64,000 nt of DNA from Acidobacteriota bacterium (GTDB lineage: Bacteria; Acidobacteriota; Blastocatellia; Pyrinomonadales; Pyrinomonadaceae): positions 1 through 64,000 of the forward strand of contig JAHBSK010000003.1 of the NCBI GenBank assembly GCA_019639175.1, in the 5' to 3' direction. Of the stretch, positions 1-6,072 are shown in pieces (within the stretch, counting starts at the first letter, position 1; the number at the start of each line of letters is the position of its first letter). The notes beneath the pieces are model-generated. The model was given only the letters and a program-made list of their open reading frames with translations. It did not search any database and was not told the origin of the DNA. Made by a program: the position numbers and the translations under genes.

Positions 1-154
1 ATTGTTCCTGCGTCATTTTGCGTTCCCGTCTGGCTTGTTTTATAGCTTGTCCCAAAAGGTCAAGACGAAGCTCATTCTCAAATTCGGCACGCTTTTTTGT
101 CCCCTTTTTTCCGATATATTTATCGGTCAGTTCTTCTAAACTATATGTCTTCAT
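1..154 (-). CDS. HigA-like XRE antitoxin/regulator, 5' part only
   Basis: The frame opens with ATG at 154-152 and leaves the window after 51 codons. It begins MKTYSLEELTDKYIG, continues with a basic helix, and reaches the first helix of an XRE helix-turn-helix (RRERKMTQEQ). This N-terminal extension before the HTH is typical of HigA-type antitoxins, which bind their own promoter and neutralise a HigB RNase. The usual upstream toxin gene is absent: the gene before it is the immunity-like 225-587. It may be an orphan, or the partner may lie outside the window. The stretch is AT-rich, as accessory genes here tend to be. Confidence 0.65.
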   Translation of the reverse strand, partial: MKTYSLEELTDKYIGKKGTKKRAEFENELRLDLLGQAIKQARRERKMTQEQ

Positions 155-224
155 TTCTTTCTATTTTTTCGGGAAATGATCTGATGAAGAAAATAATCAA
201 ACAAGTAATTGATTCTTTCCCGTT

Positions 225-587
225 TTAGTCAATATTATTAAGCTTTTCATCATACCAAACATCTTCATATCCGTTTTTATCGGCAAGGAACCTAAATCCA
301 ACGCCAAGTCCAAGATATTTAATTATGTCAGGACGTTTTTGCAACAGGTGTTCAGCACAAAGCGGTTGGAAAAAATCTGCGGCTTCGGAATATTCTCCTG
401 TCCATATGAACCAGCCTGTTGTTCCTTCTTCGCTTGGATGTCTTAGGCCGTTTATCGGATCGTTTTCCAAATCGAAAGAAGCACCAACTTTTAAGTTTTT
501 ATCAACAGGCTCCCAAGGTGAATTATGCTTTTCACAAATTTCCCTTTGCCTGCTTATATAAGAATTCCAATGATTCATTTTCGACAT
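225..587 (-). CDS. Immunity-protein-like (Imm33/DUF2185-like) small protein
   Basis: A 120-residue acidic soluble protein without signal peptide. The middle (NGLRHPSEEGTTGWFIWTGE, then a short loop and DFFQPLCAEHL) and the end (GYEDVWYDE) resemble the Imm33/DUF2185 type, small cytoplasmic proteins often found as immunity or orphan immunity genes; this assignment is from memory of the family. The ATG shares its A with the ispG stop codon (TGATG at 589-585), so translation is probably coupled to ispG although the functions are unrelated. The gene is AT-rich compared with ispG, which suggests later arrival. A second in-frame Met four codons in is possible. Confidence 0.5.
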   Translation of the reverse strand: MSKMNHWNSYISRQREICEKHNSPWEPVDKNLKVGASFDLENDPINGLRHPSEEGTTGWFIWTGEYSEAADFFQPLCAEHLLQKRPDIIKYLGLGVGFRFLADKNGYEDVWYDEKLNNID

Positions 588-1705
588 CAGGTTATTTGCA
601 CGAGTGGTTTCTCGACGGCGAGAGCCTTTGCATCTGAGCCTTCCTTGCGGAGTTGTTCGACCTCTTTGACGAATTCCTCGACGATGTCCTCGCCGGAGAC
701 GCGGCGCATAGGTACGCCGTCTTTGAAGATCATGCCAACGTTGCGGCCGAACGTGATGCCGAGTTGGCTGTCGTGGGCTTCGCCGGGGCCGTTGACGGCA
801 CAGCCCATTATGGAAAGGTGGAGCGGTTCTTCGACGTGGGCGAGGCGGCGCTCAACCTCGGTCACGATCTCGACAAAATTATCTATGTCCAGCCGTCCGC
901 ACGTCGGACACGCTACTATCGTCACGCCGCGTTTGCGAAGTTCGAGCGATTTCAGTATCTCCCAGCCGACGCGGACCTCTTCGTGCGGTTCGGCGGCAAG
1001 GCTGACGCGGATCGTATCGCCAATGCCATCGTGCAGCAAAATGCCGAGGCCGATCGCTGATTTTATCGTGCCGCCAAATGGTGTGCCTGCTTCAGTTACG
1101 CCAAGATGCAGCGGATAATCGACCTTCGTCGCCATCAGCCGATACGCCTCGACCATGCGGTTCGCATCCGAAGCCTTCAGCGAAATGACAATGTCGCCAA
1201 AGCCGAGGTCTTCCAGAATGCGGACGTGCCGCATCCCCGATTCGACCATCGCTTCGGGTGTTGCCGTGCCGTATTTTTTGAGGAGGTCTTTTTCCAGCGA
1301 ACCGCCGTTGACGCCTATGCGAATGGGAACTTTCTGTGCCTCGGCGGCGCGAACCACCTCGCGAACGCGGTCTATCGAACCGATGTTGCCGGGATTGATG
1401 CGGAGCTTGTCTATGCCCGCGTCCAACGCCTTAAGAGCCAGTTTGTAATGAAAATGGATGTCGGCGACGATAGGCACGTCTGTGCGTTTGCGGATCTGAT
1501 ACATCGCCGCCGCCGCGTCGTCGTCCGGCACGGCAATGCGAACGATCTCGCATCCGGCCTCTACCATTTCTTCGATCTGTTTTATAGTGCCGTCAACGTC
1601 GGTCGTGTCCGTTTTGGTCATTGACTGCACCGAAACGGGAGCACCGCCGCCGATCTGAATATCGCGAACCTTGACCGCACGTGAAACTCTTTTTTGGAGA
1701 GACAT
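587..1705 (-). CDS. ispG: 4-hydroxy-3-methylbut-2-enyl diphosphate synthase (IspG/GcpE)
   Basis: Catalyses the penultimate step of the MEP isoprenoid pathway, converting MEcPP to HMBPP with a 4Fe-4S cluster. The sequence shows VSVQSMTKTDTTDV near the N terminus, the TIM-barrel landmarks VADIHFHYKLAL and LRINPGNIG, and a C-terminal cluster domain with CPTCGR and IMGCAVNGPGEA, whose cysteines bind the cluster. Length (about 372 aa) fits the family. An upstream ATG at 1732 would add nine residues encoded entirely by a short tandem repeat, so the ATG at 1705 (MSLQKRV) is preferred; neither start has a clear Shine-Dalgarno. It follows rseP and dxr in the same direction, a common bacterial grouping of MEP and site-2 protease genes. 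Confidence 0.93.
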   Translation of the reverse strand: MSLQKRVSRAVKVRDIQIGGGAPVSVQSMTKTDTTDVDGTIKQIEEMVEAGCEIVRIAVPDDDAAAAMYQIRKRTDVPIVADIHFHYKLALKALDAGIDKLRINPGNIGSIDRVREVVRAAEAQKVPIRIGVNGGSLEKDLLKKYGTATPEAMVESGMRHVRILEDLGFGDIVISLKASDANRMVEAYRLMATKVDYPLHLGVTEAGTPFGGTIKSAIGLGILLHDGIGDTIRVSLAAEPHEEVRVGWEILKSLELRKRGVTIVACPTCGRLDIDNFVEIVTEVERRLAHVEEPLHLSIMGCAVNGPGEAHDSQLGITFGRNVGMIFKDGVPMRRVSGEDIVEEFVKEVEQLRKEGSDAKALAVEKPLVQIT

Positions 1706-1741
1706 ATAGGTCGTATAGGACATATAGGTCATATATGTCCT
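1701..1741. repeat. 18-bp tandem repeat with perfect 10-bp inverted repeat at the ispG start
   Basis: Two 18-base units (1701-1718 and 1719-1736, each starting GACATATAGGTC) are followed by the right arm of a perfect inverted repeat: AGGACATATA at 1717-1726 and TATATGTCCT at 1732-1741, spacer 5. It occupies the junction between rseP and ispG. Read as coding sequence it would give only a repetitive leader. It could be an operator, an RNA hairpin over the ispG start, or a small repeat insertion. Confidence 0.6.
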
Positions 1742-1748
1742 ATTGATG

Positions 1749-3113
1749 TTAAAAAAGCCTGGAAATATCCAGATACATCACAAACACCATCAGCAGCAAA
1801 ATGATGGCAAGGCCTGTGACCTGTATCTTTTCGCGGACGGCAATGGACAGCGTTTTGCCGAACCACGACAGCACCTTGTCAACGCCGAGCATAACGATCT
1901 GGCCGCCATCGAGCAACGGTATCGGCAACAGGTTAAATACGCCGAGGTTGAGGCTGATCACCGCCAGTATGCCGAACAGGCCTGCAAAACCGGCCTCGCG
2001 AACGACCTTTGCGATTATCTGGACAATACCGACCGGCCCTGCCAATCCGGCATCTTTCACAGAACGCTCACCAGCGAACATCTGTCCGAAAACGCGGCCC
2101 GTCAGGCGCAGGATGCGCATGTTAGATTCGTATGCAAAAGCAGCCGCTCCGCCAAGCCCTACCGGAACGCGAGCGGTTATGGCCGCTGCCGAAAAGCCTA
2201 TACCGACACGATAGATGCCGTCTTCGCCCTGTTTGGCGACCATCTCTATCTCGTGTCGCTGGCCGTTTCGCTCAACCGTCAATTTTGCCGGAGCGTCCTT
2301 GTTTTCCCTGATCTGATTTGTCAGCTCCTGGCTGTTGCGGACAGTCTGCCCGTTCAGGGCAAGTACACGGTCGCCGACCTCCAGCCCCGAAGCCGACGCG
2401 GGCGAATCGGGCTGTATCTGTCCGACCTCGACCGGTTCCACACCTATATCCGGCGTCAGGCCAATGTCGCCTATGGCGTTGCCGTCTATTTCCGCTTTCT
2501 TTGGAGCGATCGTCAGCGAAAGCTGTTGTCCGCCGCGGTCAACGACCATCGGCATCTCTATTTCGGGCGAGATCATCGACTCGTCCTTTATGGACTCCCA
2601 TGTCGGATCCGGCACATTGTTGAATGACGTGATGCGGTCGCCGACCTTTACGCCTGCTGTTTCAGCCGCTCCGCCGGGGCTGACGATCCCGACGACCGGC
2701 GCGGGCATTGACGGAACGCCGTACATCATCGCTGCGGCAAAAGGTATTGCCAGCGCGAGAATGATGTTCATGAAAGGCCCGCCGAGCATCACCAGAAACT
2801 TCTGCCAACGCGGACGCAGTTCGTAAAGCTCCTCATCCGGCACCTTTTCGCCTTCCGATTCGCCGCCCTCGAGCGAGGCCGTGGCCTCGTCACCGTAGAG
2901 CTTTACATAGGCGCCCAGCGGTATCGCCGAGATGCGATAATCAGTATGGCCGCGTTTGAAGCCCCAGATGCGCGGGCCGAGGCCAAAGAACGAATACGCC
3001 TCGATCCTCATCCCCAAAAGCTTGGCAACAATAAAATGTCCAAACTCGTGGATGTTTATCGCCACGCCAAGAACGAAAATGACCGCTAAAATGACTACTA
3101 AAATATCTGGCAT
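1749..3113 (-). CDS. rseP: RseP-type site-2 (M50) intramembrane zinc metalloprotease
   Basis: A 454-residue polytopic membrane protease that cuts membrane-embedded anti-sigma factors and signal-peptide remnants. The first membrane segment carries the zinc motif H22-E23-F-G-H26, and the late segment has NLLPIPLLDGGQ with the third zinc ligand Asp. Two PDZ domains lie between (around residues 130-210 and 210-300), as in E. coli RseP. Membrane helices are visible near residues 5-30, 105-125, 375-400 and at the C terminus. It sits between the Uma2-type gene and ispG, 43 bases before the latter, consistent with one operon from dxr. Confidence 0.9.
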   Translation of the reverse strand: MPDILVVILAVIFVLGVAINIHEFGHFIVAKLLGMRIEAYSFFGLGPRIWGFKRGHTDYRISAIPLGAYVKLYGDEATASLEGGESEGEKVPDEELYELRPRWQKFLVMLGGPFMNIILALAIPFAAAMMYGVPSMPAPVVGIVSPGGAAETAGVKVGDRITSFNNVPDPTWESIKDESMISPEIEMPMVVDRGGQQLSLTIAPKKAEIDGNAIGDIGLTPDIGVEPVEVGQIQPDSPASASGLEVGDRVLALNGQTVRNSQELTNQIRENKDAPAKLTVERNGQRHEIEMVAKQGEDGIYRVGIGFSAAAITARVPVGLGGAAAFAYESNMRILRLTGRVFGQMFAGERSVKDAGLAGPVGIVQIIAKVVREAGFAGLFGILAVISLNLGVFNLLPIPLLDGGQIVMLGVDKVLSWFGKTLSIAVREKIQVTGLAIILLLMVFVMYLDISRLF

Positions 3114-3219
3114 ATAACAAAAATCTCAACTTAACCTTAGAAACAAAACAGCAACTGTTCGTTGTAAATATTTTTGAGTCCTGTTTTAAGGTTCAGCCAT
3201 AAAAAGACGTAATTTCAAA

Positions 3220-3852
3220 CTAAGGCAAAATATCTGCAACCTTTATCAAAACTTCAGGCTTTGCCAACGGAGAAATACTCTGATCGGCCCCGAAAACGGC
3301 CTGCTCACGATAAATGAACCCTTTTTCAGGATCGTTGAATGGTTTTCGATAGACCTCTACACATTTCTCATTGATATTTACGATCCAATAATCCTCAATT
3401 CCCGCTTTTGCATAGAGCCTTGTTTTTATCTCCCTATCAAGAGAGATCGAAGAAACTGACACCTCGACCGCAAGTGCCAGGCTTTTCGGATGACCCTCTA
3501 AATAATTACGGGATCTTCCGGGCAAAACGGCCACATCCGGCTCCGGCTGAGAAAATTTATCAACGTCCAATGGCGACTGAGACCGAACGTGATATCCTTC
3601 GTGAAAATGCTCCCTCAATATTTCTGAAACGATCGCTATAACGGTTGCATGGATGCTTCCCATAGGAGCCATTTCAATTATCTCTCCTTCGATAAGCTCA
3701 ACGCGCTTGCCTTCAAAAACACCAAGTTCTGCGATCCGATAATACTCGTCTCGTGTCCAATGAAATTTTTTTGGCCCGAATGCCGGATCGTCATCGCTGA
3801 TCGGCCCTGGCGGACGGACTGTCGAGGTTGTCACCGAGGTCAGGTCTTGCAT
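3220..3852 (-). CDS. Uma2-family PD-(D/E)XK endonuclease-like protein
   Basis: About 210 residues of the DUF820/Uma2 family, a restriction-endonuclease fold of uncertain role that is abundant in Acidobacteriota and Cyanobacteria. Visible landmarks are ELIEGEIIEMAPMGSIHA, the acidic pair in QPEPDVAVL, LAVEVSVSS, and KTRLYAKAGIEDYWIV with the lysine and the conserved DYW. An upstream ATG at 3885 would overlap dxr by 26 bases. The ATG at 3852 is preferred because GAGGGTG lies six bases before it and overlaps the dxr stop codon, a typical coupled start. It interrupts an otherwise functional dxr-rseP-ispG run, so it may be an inserted gene that adopted the operon. Confidence 0.8.
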   Translation of the reverse strand: MQDLTSVTTSTVRPPGPISDDDPAFGPKKFHWTRDEYYRIAELGVFEGKRVELIEGEIIEMAPMGSIHATVIAIVSEILREHFHEGYHVRSQSPLDVDKFSQPEPDVAVLPGRSRNYLEGHPKSLALAVEVSVSSISLDREIKTRLYAKAGIEDYWIVNINEKCVEVYRKPFNDPEKGFIYREQAVFGADQSISPLAKPEVLIKVADILP

Positions 3853-3859
3853 ATCACCC

Positions 3860-5041
3860 TCAATTTGCAGCAACGCTTTTGCCAAGTTTTATTATACCAC
3901 GCATTCGTGCCCATTCATCGGCTGCGACCACGTCTTCGAGCGAATTGGCAGCCGTAGGAGTGTGTTCACGCATAACGCTTTCATTTATGACGGCAATGCG
4001 GTCGAGGCTGATCTTTCCGTCCAAAAACGCCTGTACGGCGACCTCATTTGCGGCGTTCAGCACCGCAGGCATGGTTCCGCCGGCTTTCAGAGCTTCATAA
4101 GCCAGGCCGAGGCACGGAAAGCGTTCGAGGTCAGGTTCTTCAAAGGTCAGTTCGCTTAACTTGCCTATATTCAACGGTTCCAAGACATTGGGTTTGCGGT
4201 CGGGCCACGTCAGCGCGTACTGAATGGGATGTTTCATATCGGTCACGCCGAGCTGCGCGATGATGGAACCGTCAACCATCTCGACCATCGAATGAACGAC
4301 CGATTGCGGATGAACGATGACCGAAATTTGGTCCGTGTCAAAGCCGAAAAGCCATTTAGCTTCAATGACTTCCAGCCCTTTGTTCATCAGCGTGGCCGAA
4401 TCAATAGTGATCTTTTCGCCCATTTTCCAGTTCGGGTGGTTTAGCGCCTGTTCGCGCGTTGCACGGGCGATCTCTTCCTTTGTTTTGGTGCGAAACGGCC
4501 CGCCCGATGCCGTCAGTATCAGCCGTTTTACCTCGTCGCGGCGTTCGCCCCGCAGGCATTGGTGAATTGCGTTGTGTTCGCTGTCAACCGGCAATATTTC
4601 CGCTCCCGAACGCCTTGCCGCATCGGTCATCAGTTCGCCCGCCATGACCAGCGTTTCCTTATTTGCCAGAGCGATCCGCTTGCCCGCTTCTATCGCCCGC
4701 AGCGTCGGCACAAAACCGACCGCGCCGACCGTTGCCGAAACGACCGTCTCGGCCTCAGGGTGTGTGGCAACATTGACCAGGCCGCTCTCGCCAAGTTCTA
4801 TTTGGGGAGCCGGCGCGTTGCGTTCGTGCAATTCCCTTTCAAGCTGTTCAGCGCAGATTTCGTCGGTGCATGACACCAAATCGGGTTTAAATTCTGCGAT
4901 CTGCTCGGCAAATTTTGCCATATTTCGTCCGGCGGCCATTGCCGTGACGCGAATGTCGCCCAGATGACGCACCACTTTTAGCGTGTTGCAGCCGATAGAA
5001 CCTGTGGAACCTAGTATGGAAACGCCTTTCATAACAGACAC
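3860..5041 (-). CDS. dxr: 1-deoxy-D-xylulose 5-phosphate reductoisomerase
   Basis: Makes MEP from DXP with NADPH and a divalent metal, the committed step of the MEP pathway. The N terminus has the NADPH-binding loop ILGSTGSIG. The metal and substrate site appears as PVDSEHNAIHQCL (Asp and Glu metal ligands) and SATLMNKGLEVIEAKWLF. Length 390-393 aa is normal. The first frame codon is GTG at 5041; the ATG at 5032 (MKGVSILG) places the loop at the standard distance and is equally likely. It is the first gene of the minus-strand cluster, so the operon promoter should lie in 5042-5256, where no strong box could be picked by eye. Confidence 0.93.
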   Translation of the reverse strand: MSVMKGVSILGSTGSIGCNTLKVVRHLGDIRVTAMAAGRNMAKFAEQIAEFKPDLVSCTDEICAEQLERELHERNAPAPQIELGESGLVNVATHPEAETVVSATVGAVGFVPTLRAIEAGKRIALANKETLVMAGELMTDAARRSGAEILPVDSEHNAIHQCLRGERRDEVKRLILTASGGPFRTKTKEEIARATREQALNHPNWKMGEKITIDSATLMNKGLEVIEAKWLFGFDTDQISVIVHPQSVVHSMVEMVDGSIIAQLGVTDMKHPIQYALTWPDRKPNVLEPLNIGKLSELTFEEPDLERFPCLGLAYEALKAGGTMPAVLNAANEVAVQAFLDGKISLDRIAVINESVMREHTPTAANSLEDVVAADEWARMRGIIKLGKSVAAN

Positions 5042-5256
5042 TAATGCTAGAGATTACCATATCCGCCGCAAAAGGCGGCACACCGCTTGCAACTATTCAT
5101 TTTGCAATGAATGTCGGACTATCGGAAAGATATGTTTCGGGAACCGCGTTTTTCGCCGGTGCGCTTTATTTAGCGCGTCGCCAAAAGATGCGTCTGCCGA
5201 CAGCTCGCCCCTTCCCGTATTGCAAATCTTTTTAGTTATTTTAAAGGAGAAATGCA

Positions 5257-5619
5257 ATGAAGAAGATAGTGCTTTTTACCCTGATGCTCAGCGTGGCGGC
5301 CATATTTGTTCCGACCGTCCATGCTAATGCAGCCGAAACCTCTGTCACCGCAGGCCAGATATGGCAGCAGCGGCAAACACGCGGACGAAATGACCGCCGC
5401 CGCGATGATCGCTATGACCGCAACCGACGGGTAAACGACCGTTACAACCGCGGCCGCAACGACCGCTACCGCAATAACTCACGGTACAATAATACGCGCG
5501 TGAGATATGAAACCCGAATGGTCCGCAGAGGCAACAAGCTTTACCGCGAGACCTATCGCGTATGGTGGGACAATGGCCGCATGAAGCGAAAAAGAGTTGA
5601 CCGCGTCCGCATCCGTTAG
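5257..5619 (+). CDS. Small secreted Arg/Asn/Tyr-rich protein
   Basis: A 120-residue protein with a clear signal peptide (MKKIVLFTLMLSVAAIFVP, cleavage near VHANA-AE). The mature part is very basic and low in complexity: DRR, NRR, DRYNRGRNDRYR-type repeats up to about residue 85, then a more ordered tail (TRMVRRGNKLYRETYRVWW). AAAGGAG lies eight bases before the ATG. A strong terminator follows, so it is a single-gene transcript. Similar basic repeat proteins in acidobacteria are uncharacterised; binding to acidic polymers or the cell surface is only a guess. Confidence 0.8.
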   Translation: MKKIVLFTLMLSVAAIFVPTVHANAAETSVTAGQIWQQRQTRGRNDRRRDDRYDRNRRVNDRYNRGRNDRYRNNSRYNNTRVRYETRMVRRGNKLYRETYRVWWDNGRMKRKRVDRVRIR

Positions 5620-5640
5620 TTGAAAGTTTTTCCTGTCAAA

Positions 5641-5674
5641 AAAAGCGGAGTTCTACTCTCCCACTCCGCTTTTT
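5641..5674 (+). terminator. Rho-independent terminator after the Arg/Asn-rich gene
   Basis: Stem AAAAGCGGAG (5641-5650) pairs with CTCCGCTTTT (5664-5673), 13-base loop, ending in a T run. Confidence 0.85.
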
Positions 5675-5727
5675 ACTTTCCACATCGTCACTGCATAAAA
5701 AGGCCTTGTTGCCGGAAGACAGACCGT

Positions 5728-5958
5728 CAATTGTAAATTGATAAATTGTAAATTGGTTGTAAAAAAATTTTTACTACTGGAGAGCTTTGAAAAACCGGAG
5801 GTCTTTCTTCGAAATAAGTGAAAAGTGAGAAGTTACAAGTGAAAATGCCGGAAAACCTTTCACTTTTCACCTATCACTTGTCACTTATTCCGAGGCAGGC
5901 CTGTTTTACAAAGAACTCTACTGCCAATTTACAATTGAACAATTGCCAAATTACAATT
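5728..5958. repeat. Long imperfect inverted repeat built from short degenerate words
   Basis: The 453 bases between the terminator and the M14 gene are mostly this element. The outer left arm repeats AATTGTAAATTG words (5728-5758) and is mirrored by CCAATTTACAATTG words on the right (5924-5958). The inner left arm (AAGTGAAAAGTGAGAAG and on, from about 5816) is mirrored by TTTCACTTTTCACC and on (to about 5890). Each arm is itself a degenerate tandem repeat. The left arm also contains GAGAGCTTTGAAAAACC (5780-5796), which matches the terminal inverted repeats of the element at 39906-40204. It could fold into a hairpin of about 230 bases. No coding gene was seen. Confidence 0.65.
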
Positions 5959-6072
5959 CCGCGAAAGATCAGCCTCTGCGTTCTAATGCTGAATTTAGGT
6001 CAAACCTTTCCTTGTTCCGGCTTTCTGGTTTACACTTATCCGCAAAAACACTTTCCGGAGAGCTTGTAAACA

